From: Phycisphaerae bacterium
GTDB taxonomy: Bacteria > Planctomycetota > Phycisphaerae > Tepidisphaerales > Tepidisphaeraceae
DNA length: 64,000 nucleotides
Direction: 5' to 3'
NCBI GenBank assembly: GCA_025936175.1
Contig: JAICTV010000003.1
Location: 1 to 64,000 of the forward strand
In this document: piece after piece, positions 1 through 8,919 of the stretch
How positions within the stretch are numbered: position 1 is the stretch's first letter
How the letters are laid out: every line of letters starts with the position of its first letter
The notes under the pieces: generated by a model
The model's input: the letters and a program-made list of their open reading frames with translations, nothing else
Database searches by the model: none
What the model was told of the DNA's origin: nothing
Made by a program: the position numbers and the translations under genes

Positions 1-2366
1 TCCGGCTGGCTGCCGCCGAAGAGCAGTGGACGGAAGGCGGTGCTGCTGTCGGCGAGGTGGATGTAGCGGACGTTCCCGCCGGGGCCGGTGCTGATGACCG
101 GTCCGCCCGCGTTGAGCGTGCCGAGATCGCCGGTCACGTCGATCAGGTCAATCACTCCGGGCTTGCCGGTGGAGTCGGCGTTGGCCGAGAGGCTGCCGGC
201 GTAGCTGGTGACGCCGAACTGATTCGCCTGCACGACCCCGATGCTGCCGTTGCAGGCCAGGTCCGTGATCAGGTTCGTCGGCGAAACCAGGTACTGAATG
301 TCGCCGCCGATGGTCGTCGGAAGGAACGTGTTGGCGGTGCGGCCGTTCTCGTTGATGAAGGTGACGTTGGCGCCGGCGTCGGTGCCGGTCGAGCGGATCA
401 TCCCGACGCTGCCGGTGATCGCGCCGATGGTCGCGGCAGAGGAGAACGCCAGCGAATTATCGGTGGTGTCAACGCCCTCGGCCTGTCCGAGGCTGATCGC
501 GTCCACCGCGCGCAGGTCCCCGCCGTCCGCCAGCGCGTTGAACCCGTCGTTGAAGAACACCGAGATGATGTAGTCTCCGATGCTCTTGACGGCGCCGAGA
601 TCCCCGTGCTCGACCTCGATGTTGGCGTCGAAACCGGTGATCGAGTGTCGGTGCGCGGTGGTCCCGGAGATGCCGAAGATCGTGTCGTCCACCGCCAGCC
701 CGCCGATGCCGAGGTTGCCAACCCCGGTCATCTGCAACTGGTACGGCTGCTCGATGCCGTTGAGGATCGGCGTGACGGTGAAGGTGGGAGCGCTCTCGCC
801 GACGGCGACGTAGTAGACGCCCGGCTTGGTCGCGGTAAAGCTGAACAGCTCCTGCTGCGCGGGATCGACGTCGCCGGTGATCGCCACATCGCTGCTGACG
901 GCGGAGGCCTCGGTGAACGCGGAGACGTTGCCGAAGTCGGTAGCGATCAAGCGCTCGTCGGGGTCGAACACGCCCACGTGCAGCAGGGACTTGGTCTCGG
1001 GAACGTTGAACCCGTTCTGGTTGTTGATGACGTCGCGGATCTCGGGCGCGATGAGGCGGACGGTGATCTGCTGCCCGCCCATGAGCGGGACGGCGTAGAA
1101 GTCGCCCAGGTCGTTCACGCGGGCGCTGACGCGCTGGTAAAGCCCGTTGAGCTGAATGGTGTTGTCGCCCAGTTGCTTGCTGTTCATCGAGCCGAGGAAC
1201 TGGGCGTGGGTAAAATCGTTGTTGGAAAAGAAGTCCTGGTTGTCGCCGAACTGCCCGTTCTCGAACTCCGTGAAATTGCCCCGGTTGACGGTCGCATCGA
1301 TCTGAACTTCCAGTTCCTGCTGACGGATGCGCAGGCCCTTGTCGGGGTTATTGTTGTGAACGACGGCGGTGGCCAGATAATCGCCGCCGACGCGGATCTG
1401 CCCGACGCGGCCGTGGATGTCGAAGTCGGTGCCGGTCATGTAGGTCGGGCGTTTGCGGTCGTCGTTGGAGTTGCCCAGCGTGTTGGTGCCGACCGAGCCC
1501 CTGACCAGGATGTTGCGGATGTCGCCCTGAACGAAGAAGTTACCCGGGTCCTCCGAAACCGTCTCCGACTGCCCGCCCGCCACGCCCGTGATCAACGCGC
1601 CGCAATAGAACGATTCCATCGATCCCAGCAGCGTCACGTGCCCGGTGACCGTCCCGCCGAAGAGGAAGCGGCCCAGGCTCACGCCCGAAGCGGTGCTCAG
1701 GCCGGAGATGAGGCGATTGTTCGCGGTCACCGGCATCAGCCCCTGGCCGTTGAAGCGCGCGGAGATGACCGGATGATCGGCTTCGTTGTCGATGTCGAGC
1801 GCGGTGTCGCGCGTGCGGGCGCCGAGGATGATGTTGCCCGTCCCGCTCACCATCGCGCGGCCCGGATCGGTGCCGACGAGCGGGAAGTCGATGTTCAGCG
1901 TCACCGCACCGGTGAACGGCGTCATCGGCCGCTGCTTGGCGCTGAACGCCGGCACTTCCGCGACCGAGATGAACGAGTCGATCGAGGCCTGCGCGACGTA
2001 CACGTGGAAGAGATCGCGACCGTCTTCCTGGTTGGCGCCGAGCTTTCCGGTCTTGGGATCGAACGCGGTGGGGGAGACGGCGTCGCCGAGGATCACGTCG
2101 TTGCCGCCGGCGCCGGTGACCGTGTCCCCCTTGGTCACGCGCGCGAAGATGAACTCCGCCGACACGTCGCCGTGTACCGTGATGCGAACGGTCGTCCCGT
2201 GCGCGTCCTTGTATTCAAGGCTCTGCGTCGCCGGAATCGGCGTCAGCGGATTGGTGTCCGTGATGATCGTGTTGAACAGCCAGCGCGATTCCAACTGCTC
2301 GATCAGGTCGGCGCTGCCGCGATGGAGAATGGCCCTGGTGCTGGACTTAGAGCGGCGACGGAACAT
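1..2366 (-). CDS. Large LEPR-XLL-type secreted protein, 3' end outside window
   Basis: An uninterrupted minus-strand frame of 788 codons runs off the left edge. It starts at ATG 2364-2366, preceded by a perfect AGGAGG (2373-2378). Residues about 20-30 read LIEQLESRWLF, a variant of the planctomycete N-terminal motif (NCBI 'LEPR-XLL', Pfam Planc_extracel) found on exported proteins. The rest is beta-rich, Asn/Gly/Thr-rich sequence with repeated segments such as GTGNIILGAR and GDIRNILVRGSVG, resembling the 'beta-strand repeat' exoproteins of this phylum. A PPC-like stretch (DPAQQELFSFTATKPGVYYVAVG) lies near residue 470. No catalytic motif was recognised, so a structural or adhesive role is only a guess. 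The opposite strand is also open, but the Shine-Dalgarno site and N-terminal motif support this strand. Confidence 0.85.
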   Translation of the reverse strand, partial: MFRRRSKSSTRAILHRGSADLIEQLESRWLFNTIITDTNPLTPIPATQSLEYKDAHGTTVRITVHGDVSAEFIFARVTKGDTVTGAGGNDVILGDAVSPTAFDPKTGKLGANQEDGRDLFHVYVAQASIDSFISVAEVPAFSAKQRPMTPFTGAVTLNIDFPLVGTDPGRAMVSGTGNIILGARTRDTALDIDNEADHPVISARFNGQGLMPVTANNRLISGLSTASGVSLGRFLFGGTVTGHVTLLGSMESFYCGALITGVAGGQSETVSEDPGNFFVQGDIRNILVRGSVGTNTLGNSNDDRKRPTYMTGTDFDIHGRVGQIRVGGDYLATAVVHNNNPDKGLRIRQQELEVQIDATVNRGNFTEFENGQFGDNQDFFSNNDFTHAQFLGSMNSKQLGDNTIQLNGLYQRVSARVNDLGDFYAVPLMGGQQITVRLIAPEIRDVINNQNGFNVPETKSLLHVGVFDPDERLIATDFGNVSAFTEASAVSSDVAITGDVDPAQQELFSFTATKPGVYYVAVGESAPTFTVTPILNGIEQPYQLQMTGVGNLGIGGLAVDDTIFGISGTTAHRHSITGFDANIEVEHGDLGAVKSIGDYIISVFFNDGFNALADGGDLRAVDAISLGQAEGVDTTDNSLAFSSAATIGAITGSVGMIRSTGTDAGANVTFINENGRTANTFLPTTIGGDIQYLVSPTNLITDLACNGSIGVVQANQFGVTSYAGSLSANADSTGKPGVIDLIDVTGDLGTLNAGGPVISTGPGGNVRYIHLADSSTAFRPLLFGGSQP

Positions 2367-2888
2367 CGAAAGCCTCCTCAGCAGCGCACGACGACTCGCA
2401 ACGGGCGCTCGCTGCGCTCGCGGCGAACACGCGGTGCTTGTGCTGAACGAATGGACGGAAAACGAGATTCACCTGCGCGAGTGCTGTCACGGACTCGAAT
2501 CGCGAACCGGCCCGTCTGGTGGCAATGTCAGACCACATCCCGCGCCGGGTCTTTGTGTGGGGCCGGCCCGGCATGCGGGCCCGCGCGCTCATCCCTGACG
2601 GGCCTGCTCAAACATGCCGATCTTTCTCGAGCGATGCCCCTTTTTTTCCGCTGGGGGGAACGCCTCGGCGGCCTGAAGTTATCCACACCCGCAAAACCAG
2701 TCAAACAAAGGCCCTGCGGTTGACATCCGGTAATCCAAAGCCACTGGATAGACGGCCCTCGACACCCCGGGGAAACATGCCCCGAGAGCGCGTGTCGATC
2801 GCCCCTCCTGCAGAGCGCACTTCACCCCTCTTAGAGTACCTGAACCGCCACGCGCCGTTTCAAAAATCCTTATCCGAAACGAAGCGGA
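2367..2888. other. Intergenic region, 522 bp, no gene seen
   Basis: The gap lies between the start of the left-edge exoprotein and the end of transaldolase. It should hold the promoter of the exoprotein. It contains a GC-rich palindromic stretch (GGGCCGGCCCGGCATGCGGGCCC, about 2560-2583, with mismatches) and a single TTATCCACA 9-mer at 2679-2687. I see no convincing small ORF or RNA gene. Confidence 0.5.
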
Positions 2889-3944
2889 CTACTTAACCCC
2901 CGCCAACTGCTTGCGCCGCTCGCCGATCTGCTTCTCCAGCGCCTTCTGCGGATCGGCGAACTTTTTAGCGCCTTCCTGCATCAGCACCTTCTCCATCGCC
3001 GGCACATCGACCTTCTGCGCGATCTCGTCCACCACCGCCTGCGGCGGCATCTGATCGACCGTGCGGCGGTACTGCTTGTCGTTCTTCTCGACCGCGTCAT
3101 TGGTTTCCGGCGGATTGGTCTGGATGTCGCTCCCGGCCAAAGCCTCGACGTAATAATCATCACTCTGCCAATCCATCTTTTTGCCGGTCGAGGCGAAGAT
3201 GATCTCCTGCTGCAGCTTTAACCCTTTGTCCTTCCAGAATTCCTGATTCATCTTCCACATTTGCTTGGCATTGACGATGCCGACCTTGCCCTGCGCCTCT
3301 TTGCTCAAGGTCGGCACGTGCTTGGCGGTGTAGACGTCCACGCGCGAGACGAAGATGCTGTAGACGCTCTTGAAATGTTCGAGCCCGGCTTTGCTCCGCT
3401 GCACGCCACGCCAGATCGCGTCGCGGGAGATCTTGTACTGCCGCTCCGTGAAGCAGAGGGTGACGTTGATCGTAATCCCCGCCGCCGCCAGCTCTTCCAG
3501 CGCCGCCAGCCCGCCCTCGGTCGCCGGCACCTTAATCATCCGGTTTTTCCGATCGGTTCCCCATTTCTTACCCAGCTCGATATAGCGTTTGACCTTCTCG
3601 GCCATCGACACCGGCCTGGTTTCATCTTCCAGCAGCGGATCGAGCTCGAAGCTGACGTACCCGTCGTTGCCGCGCGTGCGTTCCCACGCCGGCATGAACG
3701 CCTTCTGTGCGCTGGCGACCAGCTCGTCATCCAGCGCCCAGGCGATGTCGGAATCGGATAGACCCTTGTCGATGAGCTGCGAAATCCGCTCGTCGAATCC
3801 GCCTTTCTCGATGATGCCGGCGATGATGATCGGGTTGGACGTCGCGCCGGTGATGCCTTTGCCGGCGGCCTGCTTGATGATTTGCGGATCGATCGAGTCG
3901 GACCAGACTTTGGTGCCGGTGGCGATGAGGGATTTGAGCGACAT
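2889..3944 (-). CDS. tal: Transaldolase
   Basis: The 351-residue protein is a transaldolase of the classical long form, moving a dihydroxyacetone unit between sugar phosphates in the non-oxidative pentose phosphate pathway (cytosol). Seen directly: the N-terminal ATSNP loop (34-38), the DRKNRMIKVPAT segment whose Lys138 fits the Schiff-base lysine, INVTLCF after it, and FVSRVD near the C-terminal half. An AAGGAG site sits just upstream of the ATG. It is the last gene of a same-strand group (recJ, two small membrane proteins, tal) with 45 nt between it and the preceding gene, so co-transcription is plausible. The length fits stand-alone transaldolase, with no fused glucose-6-phosphate isomerase. 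Confidence 0.93.
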   Translation of the reverse strand: MSLKSLIATGTKVWSDSIDPQIIKQAAGKGITGATSNPIIIAGIIEKGGFDERISQLIDKGLSDSDIAWALDDELVASAQKAFMPAWERTRGNDGYVSFELDPLLEDETRPVSMAEKVKRYIELGKKWGTDRKNRMIKVPATEGGLAALEELAAAGITINVTLCFTERQYKISRDAIWRGVQRSKAGLEHFKSVYSIFVSRVDVYTAKHVPTLSKEAQGKVGIVNAKQMWKMNQEFWKDKGLKLQQEIIFASTGKKMDWQSDDYYVEALAGSDIQTNPPETNDAVEKNDKQYRRTVDQMPPQAVVDEIAQKVDVPAMEKVLMQEGAKKFADPQKALEKQIGERRKQLAGVK

Positions 3945-3989
3945 GCGGATGATCTCCTTCGCGCGTCTGTTCGGCGGCGCGCAGGGATT

Positions 3990-4634
3990 CTATGTCCTCT
4001 GCCCCGCCGAAGCACCGACATTTCCGCATTCCGGGCAGCGCTCGCTGCTCCCGCGCAGGTCGTAGCCGCAGCTCGGGCACAGTCCGTTGTTGCGACGATG
4101 CTTCGTCCGCAGCGCGCGTCGCACCCACGCAAACGGAAGAACGAGGGTCGCGGCCGCGACCAACCACAGCGGAAGCGAAACATATCGATACGACGAGCGC
4201 CAGCCGCCGGCGTATTGCGTCTCGGTGTCGCCGAAACCGAGCCATCCCAGCACGCCGATTAGCTCGCCGCCGGGGGGCGACATGTCGGCGATGTCCGTCA
4301 CGGTCCGCGACCAGTTCGGGTTGTTCACGTACTTTTTCTCGAAATCCTCGTCCCACCGCGACGTCACGTTCAACTGCAACCCGCGGCAGACGATGATCCG
4401 GCCGCGAAAGGTGCTGAAGGATAAACCTTCGCCGTGGCTGATAAAGTTCGCGTCAAACCCTTTTTGCCTGGCGTACTGACGCGCCTCGTCGTCGAGCGGT
4501 CGCTCCGTCCAATTGCTGCGCGAGATCGCGTCGCACACGTGAAAGCTCCGCAGCCACAGCGTCAGCGTCGTCGCGAAGATCAGCGGCGACAGCGCCGCCG
4601 CCACCGTGAAGAGAATTCGCCGCGATCCAGTCAT
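3990..4634 (-). CDS. Membrane protein with C-terminal zinc ribbon
   Basis: A 214-residue protein of unknown function. The N-terminus has a hydrophobic segment (about 7-27), then a soluble part, a second hydrophobic stretch (about 155-175), and a C-terminal CPSCGYDLRG...CPECG zinc ribbon, a tail very common on planctomycete membrane proteins. The frame is open further upstream, but I chose ATG 4632-4634 because it overlaps the stop of the upstream gene as ATGA, the usual coupled arrangement. The neighbouring product has a similar plan (TM, soluble core with IERND/TTR, TM), so the two may be diverged paralogues or partners. Confidence 0.7.
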   Translation of the reverse strand: MTGSRRILFTVAAALSPLIFATTLTLWLRSFHVCDAISRSNWTERPLDDEARQYARQKGFDANFISHGEGLSFSTFRGRIIVCRGLQLNVTSRWDEDFEKKYVNNPNWSRTVTDIADMSPPGGELIGVLGWLGFGDTETQYAGGWRSSYRYVSLPLWLVAAATLVLPFAWVRRALRTKHRRNNGLCPSCGYDLRGSSERCPECGNVGASAGQRT

Positions 4635-5104
4635 CTCCGCGCCGCCCGCGCGGCGCGCAGGGCCCGGCGCCTGCGCCGGATCGGGCCGATGAACGGGATG
4701 ACGCCGAAGCCGGCGATCAGCAGCCAATAGGGGACGACCAGATTCCGCGTCGTCGCGGAAGTGCTTTCCCACACGAACACATCGTTGCGCTCGATCCGTC
4801 GCGTCGGCGTTTGTGATTCCGCTGTCGTCACGGCGAGGCGTGCCGCGATCACGTCCGGATCGAGCTTAAAGAGGTTGAACATTTTGAGGTCTTCCCCCGC
4901 CTGCCAGTGCGGCGCGCCGCGCTCGCGGATCTGGGCGCGCTGCAGCAGGATGCCGGACGGTGCGGAGACGACAAAATAACTGGCGTTCAGTCCGCGCCAG
5001 GCGACCCAGTAGCACCCGGCGACGGTGTGAATCCAAAGCGCGAGGGTGGCAATCAAGCCGAAGATCGCCGCCGCCTTGCCGCCTTCGATCAGCCAGTAGC
5101 GCAC
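4631..5104 (-). CDS. Small two-TM membrane protein
   Basis: A 157-residue protein with two hydrophobic helices (about 10-33 and 125-143) flanking a soluble segment, ending in an Arg/Ala-rich tail (RRRRRALRAARAARR). It starts at GTG 5102-5104 with no clear Shine-Dalgarno site; no better start exists in frame. It lies 50 nt downstream of recJ and overlaps the next gene by ATGA, so it is probably translated as part of the recJ-tal group. No family was recognised. It resembles the next gene in layout but lacks the zinc ribbon. Confidence 0.6.
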   Translation of the reverse strand: MRYWLIEGGKAAAIFGLIATLALWIHTVAGCYWVAWRGLNASYFVVSAPSGILLQRAQIRERGAPHWQAGEDLKMFNLFKLDPDVIAARLAVTTAESQTPTRRIERNDVFVWESTSATTRNLVVPYWLLIAGFGVIPFIGPIRRRRRALRAARAARR

Positions 5105-5154
5105 GCCGACTCATATTCACGGCCGGGCCAGATGCGGGACGCGCACCGCCGCTT

Positions 5155-6948
5155 TTACCCGACGAACTGCAGGTCCTTCACCTCGAGCTCCACCGATGTG
5201 AAGCCGTTGTACTCATTCAACGTCGGCTCGAAGGCGACATCGACACGCACGCCCGGTTGCAGCCGCTCGTACAGCTCCCCCGCGCCGAAGGCGATCGCCT
5301 TGATCGACGTGTTGCCCTGCTTCATGTAGAGCTGCAGGTGATTCCCGGTCTTGCCGACGCGCCGCGGCGGGGCGGCGATCTCGATCCCCTTGCTGCAGAA
5401 GACCGGCTTGCGGTTCCCGTGACCGAACGGACCGAGACGCTTGAGATCAGTGACCAGCGCCGCCGTCACCTGTCGCAGCTCCGCCTCGGCATCGAGCGTC
5501 AGCTCCGGGACGAGCTGCTCGGGCTCGAGGTGTTCGTACGCGTAGCGGCAGATGCAGGAGCGGAACTCATCGAACTTCTCCGGCTTGATCTTCAGTCCCG
5601 CCGCCATCTCGTGTCCGCCGTAGGCTTCGAGGTGCTCGCCGCAGAATTCGAGCGCGCGCGAGAGATGAAACCCCGCGATCGATCGCCCGCTGCCCTGGCC
5701 GATCATGCCTGACCCGTTGTTCTCGTTGAACGCGATCATGATCGTCGGCTTGCAGAAGCGATCGACGATGCGCGACGCGACGATGCCGATCACGCCCGGG
5801 TGCCAACCCTGCGCGCCCAGCACGATCGCGCGGCAGTCGTCGCCGTCCAGCTTCTGCTCTTCGACCTGCTTGATCGCCGCGTCGAGGATGCTCTTCTCCA
5901 TCGCCTGGCGGTCGCGATTGTGCTGCTCGAGATAAGTGGCAATCTGGATGGCGCGATCGCGGTTCGCCTGCGTGAGCATCTCGACTGCCTCGCGCGCGTG
6001 GCCCATGCGTCCGCAGGCATTGAGGCGCGGGGCGAGGAGAAAGCCGACGTGATAGCTGTCGAGCGTCTGCCCCGTCAGCCCAGCCGACTCGATCAACGCC
6101 TGGATGCCGACCAGCTTGCTCGCTTTGACGGCTCCGAGGCCGTACGCGGCGATGATCCGGTTCTCGCCGACCAGCGGCACGACGTCCGCGATCGTCCCCA
6201 GCGCCGTCAGCGCCGTCGCCTCGAGCAGGAACTCGCGAAACTCCGGCGAAACTTTGGGATTGCCGTCGTTGGCGGCGACGCCGACGCCCCAGGCGAGCTT
6301 GAACGCCACGCCCGCGCCGCAGAGCGCGGCATTCGGATACGCGTGCGGGATCGCGTTGTCGTCTTTGCTCAGCCGCGGATGGACGATCGTGTAGCACTGC
6401 GGGAAGGAATCATCGTGCCACTCGTGATGATCGGTGATGATCAGATCGATGCCGCGCTCGAGCGCCACCTTCGCCTGCTCGACGGCGGTCACGCCGCAGT
6501 CCACGCTGACGATCACGTTCGCGCCGCGGTCAATGATCTCACGCAAAGCGGCGGCATTGAGCCCGTAGCCTTCGTCGATGCGGTGGGGGATGTAGTAATC
6601 GACTTCGCCGCCGAGCGTGCGGATCGCGTGCCAGAGGATGCATGTGGCGGTGATGCCGTCGACGTCGTAGTCGCCGTACACCACGATCTTCTCACCCGCC
6701 CGGATCGCCCGCGCGATCCGCTCGGCGGCCTTGGTCAGGTTCGGGATCAGCGCCGGATCGTGAAGGCACTTGAGGCTGGGCTGGAGGAAGTTGAAGCACT
6801 CCTCCGGCTGCGAGATGCCGCGGTTCAACAGCACCTGGGCGATGACCGGCGAGGTGCGCAGCCGCCCGGCAAGCTCGCCCGCGTCGGCGTGTGGCGGGGC
6901 GATGATCCATCGCTTGGGTCGGTGCATCCTGCTGGGGCGGAGTCTCAT
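5155..6948 (-). CDS. recJ: Single-stranded-DNA-specific exonuclease RecJ
   Basis: RecJ degrades single-stranded DNA 5' to 3' in recombination, mismatch and base-excision repair. The 597-residue protein carries the DHH-superfamily metal motifs in order: DYDVDG (93-98), SVDCG (149-152) and TDHHEWHD with DHH at 173-175. GRMGHAREAVEML follows, then the DHHA1 part with EAYGGHEMAAG, and a C-terminal OB-like segment. The length is normal. ATG 6948 is the first in-frame ATG; the alternative ATG at 6927 has a purine stretch too close to use. A candidate promoter lies at 6999-7026. It heads the minus-strand group that ends with tal. Confidence 0.93.
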   Translation of the reverse strand: MRLRPSRMHRPKRWIIAPPHADAGELAGRLRTSPVIAQVLLNRGISQPEECFNFLQPSLKCLHDPALIPNLTKAAERIARAIRAGEKIVVYGDYDVDGITATCILWHAIRTLGGEVDYYIPHRIDEGYGLNAAALREIIDRGANVIVSVDCGVTAVEQAKVALERGIDLIITDHHEWHDDSFPQCYTIVHPRLSKDDNAIPHAYPNAALCGAGVAFKLAWGVGVAANDGNPKVSPEFREFLLEATALTALGTIADVVPLVGENRIIAAYGLGAVKASKLVGIQALIESAGLTGQTLDSYHVGFLLAPRLNACGRMGHAREAVEMLTQANRDRAIQIATYLEQHNRDRQAMEKSILDAAIKQVEEQKLDGDDCRAIVLGAQGWHPGVIGIVASRIVDRFCKPTIMIAFNENNGSGMIGQGSGRSIAGFHLSRALEFCGEHLEAYGGHEMAAGLKIKPEKFDEFRSCICRYAYEHLEPEQLVPELTLDAEAELRQVTAALVTDLKRLGPFGHGNRKPVFCSKGIEIAAPPRRVGKTGNHLQLYMKQGNTSIKAIAFGAGELYERLQPGVRVDVAFEPTLNEYNGFTSVELEVKDLQFVG

Positions 6949-6998
6949 TTCATCCGTGAAAAGAGTGAGTTTTTCAGGTCGATCCCTGACCGCGCGCC

Positions 6999-7026
6999 AT
7001 CATAGCACCGTCGCGAACCCACTCAA
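6999..7026 (-). promoter_or_regulatory. Candidate sigma70-type promoter for recJ
   Basis: On the minus strand TTGAGT (7026-7021), a 16 nt spacer and TATGAT (7004-6999) form a good -35/-10 pair. It lies about 50 bp before the recJ start, in the intergenic space shared with the divergent gene at 7091. Confidence 0.5.
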
Positions 7027-7090
7027 ATCTTGCTCGCGACGAAATGAATTCGCTATCGTTCCGGCGTCATCACATCGAGGGAGGTAGAAA

Positions 7091-7765
7091 GTGCTTCGTT
7101 CTGCCGCTTGCGTCTTCGTGACACTTTTAACAACGACCGCGCTCGCCGCGCCAAAGCTGGTCATCACCGAGATCATGTACGACCCGACGTCCCCGGAATC
7201 GGACGATCAGCAGACCGAGTGGGTCGAGATCCAGAATTGCGGAGACACATCCGTCGACGTGCAGGGAATGCAAATCACCAGCGGGAGTAAGACCAAACCC
7301 CACGATCCCAAGCAGCGCTACGTGCTCCGCTCCGGCACGATCGCACCGGGTGGGTACTTCCTGATCGGCGTCGGCCCGCAATCCGCCTACGCGAACCTCA
7401 ATCTCCCGCCGATGCAGGCGTACTGCGACGAGTGCCACTTCGCCTGGTTCGTCAACGCCGGCGATTCGGTGGCGATCCGCGACGCCAAGGGCAAAGTAAT
7501 CGACGAGGTTGTTTTCAGCTCCGATTCCCCCTGGCCCGCCGTCCGCGCGGGCAGCTCGATCCAGTTCCTGGCGCCGAGCGGCGTCGATCCGCAGCAGGCC
7601 AACGACGACGGGAAGAACTGGATCGCCAGCGGCGCGACCAACAGCGACAGCTTTCCGGGACACGGTCGCGGCACTCCCGGCGCGCCGCCGAAGGCCGGCG
7701 CGACTACGCAACCTTCTCACGCGTCCGCGCGGGCGCCGGCGACTCGTCCGACGGCGCGGCGTTAG
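7091..7765 (+). CDS. Secreted lamin-tail-domain protein
   Basis: A 224-residue protein starting at GTG 7091 behind GGGAGG. It has a clear signal peptide (MLRSAACVFVTLLTTTALAA) and then a lamin-tail-type (LTD) beta fold: KLVITEIMYDP, EWVEIQN, VQGMQI, GYFLIG, GDSVAIRDAKGKVIDEV, W-P and SGVDPQ. LTD domains occur in exported, often nucleic-acid- or surface-binding bacterial proteins. No other catalytic domain is present. The C-terminus is Pro/Ala/Thr-rich. Its last 62 nt overlap, tail to tail, the 3' end of the gene on the other strand (7704-8210). Confidence 0.8.
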   Translation: MLRSAACVFVTLLTTTALAAPKLVITEIMYDPTSPESDDQQTEWVEIQNCGDTSVDVQGMQITSGSKTKPHDPKQRYVLRSGTIAPGGYFLIGVGPQSAYANLNLPPMQAYCDECHFAWFVNAGDSVAIRDAKGKVIDEVVFSSDSPWPAVRAGSSIQFLAPSGVDPQQANDDGKNWIASGATNSDSFPGHGRGTPGAPPKAGATTQPSHASARAPATRPTARR

Positions 7766-8210
7766 CCCCATCGCTTCCGCCGCCGCCGTTGAGCTGCTCA
7801 TCGTGTTTCTGGATCTCCCGCTCTTTGAGATCGATCTCCTTCTCCTTCCGCTCGACCTCCTTCTTCTCACTGGCGATGTCCACCCGCAGGCGTGAATAGA
7901 GGTTCAGGTACGCGTTGGCGACGAAGACCGTCGCGAAGAAGGAGATCACATACCCGCGCCAGTCCGGCAGCAGCAGCTTGAAGTGCGTGATCGCCAGGAA
8001 GAACGCCGTCACCCAGTGGCTGAAGCAGTACTCGCAGGTGAAGAGGTAGAAGAACTTTCGCTTCAGCAGGGTCTGGCAGGTCTGGCTCTGATGCTGGCAC
8101 CACTCGCGCGGCTCGCGGAAGACCTCCTCGAAGACGACCGTCCGCGCGATGCACGCGATAGGGATCGCCAGGATGAGCAGCCAGAAGATTTGTTCGCCGA
8201 CGCCGGGCAC
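7704..8210 (-). CDS. Membrane protein with CEYCFSHW motif
   Basis: A 168-residue protein with hydrophobic helices at about 6-25, 60-78 and 88-105, a CEYCFSHWVT motif reminiscent of the DUF1360 family (CPYCxGFW), then a charged coiled-coil segment (EKKEVERKEKEIDLKEREIQ, about 113-135) and a Gly/Ser/Pro-rich tail. It starts at GTG 8208-8210 with no clear ribosome site; the first helix begins right after. The role is unknown. Its 3' end overlaps that of the convergent lamin-tail gene by 62 bp. Confidence 0.65.
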   Translation of the reverse strand: MPGVGEQIFWLLILAIPIACIARTVVFEEVFREPREWCQHQSQTCQTLLKRKFFYLFTCEYCFSHWVTAFFLAITHFKLLLPDWRGYVISFFATVFVANAYLNLYSRLRVDIASEKKEVERKEKEIDLKEREIQKHDEQLNGGGGSDGANAAPSDESPAPARTREKVA

Positions 8211-8249
8211 GCGGCGGGCAAGCGTGCAAACCTCGCGCCAGCCGATGAT

Positions 8250-8789
8250 TCAGAATCGGAAGCCGATTCCGATCTGGTAGACCACCTGCTGGTCCGATGA
8301 GTTGCTGGTCGTCCCGCCGGCGCCGGCGATGTTGTCTTCGAAGAACTGCCATTCGACGCGGCCGTAGAGGAAGGTCGTGGAGTTGACGAAGTACTTGATG
8401 CCGGCTTCCGGTCCATACTCGAAGCTGTCGGTGACGGTGTCGCCGTAGAAAAAGCCGACGTTCCCGCCGACGAACGGGACGATGCGGCCGTCCTTCCCGA
8501 GCGGAAAGTGCACGTCGAGCGCGAACGCCGTGGACGCATCGGTCGCGGTGCTGTCAGGGACCTTCACGTAGGTGAGCGACTGTCGGACGCCGAGCTCCAG
8601 CCAGTCGGTGACGAAGTACCCGAGCTGTGCGCTTCCGCCGAAAGCAACTTCGTCGAAGTCGTTGTTGTTGGTGCCGAGCGCGCCGAGGGTCAGCTCCCAG
8701 TTCCCGCGTTCGGCCTGCGCCAGCGAGAGGGAAGATGACAGGAGGATGATCGCTGCAACGGCGGTGATATGACGGCTGATGCGCGACAT
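8250..8789 (-). CDS. Outer-membrane beta-barrel protein (paralogue 1)
   Basis: A 179-residue protein with a signal peptide (about 1-24, ending SLSLAQA) and alternating beta-strand sequence ending in aromatic IGIGFRF, as expected for an OmpA/OmpW-like barrel. ATG 8789 was chosen over upstream in-frame codons because AAAGGAG lies just before it and the signal peptide begins there. It is clearly related to the product at 15051-15545: both contain GNWE(L/M)TL, LGYF, ELGVRQ or EIGVRQ, GP-(A/V)G-KYFVNSTTF and end in IGIGF. A DUF (outer membrane beta-barrel) assignment is likely; the ligand is unknown. Confidence 0.8.
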   Translation of the reverse strand: MSRISRHITAVAAIILLSSSLSLAQAERGNWELTLGALGTNNNDFDEVAFGGSAQLGYFVTDWLELGVRQSLTYVKVPDSTATDASTAFALDVHFPLGKDGRIVPFVGGNVGFFYGDTVTDSFEYGPEAGIKYFVNSTTFLYGRVEWQFFEDNIAGAGGTTSNSSDQQVVYQIGIGFRF

Positions 8790-8919
8790 GTGCTTTCTCC
8801 TTTGCCCCCGCAGGCGCGGCGACATGTTACGCACGCGGCGTGCGATCCGTCTCAGGAATTTTCTCCGTGTCGCGAAGTGAGATTGCGGCGCAGAGTGCTT
8901 CACTTTCCGGAGGTGTCGC

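Noticed and set aside
2679-2687. Perfect DnaA-box 9-mer TTATCCACA
   Set aside because: Only one occurrence was noticed, and no dnaA, dnaN or AT-rich unwinding region is visible. One match in 64 kb is near chance expectation.
57-2723. Long open frame of 888 codons on the plus strand
   Set aside because: It is antisense to an exoprotein with an LExR-type N-terminus and a perfect AGGAGG site; its sequence is Arg/Val/Ala-rich with no motif. High-GC coding DNA often leaves the antisense open.
2719-2745. TTGACA on the plus strand before the transaldolase 3' end
   Set aside because: No gene follows in that direction and no -10 box lies at the right distance.
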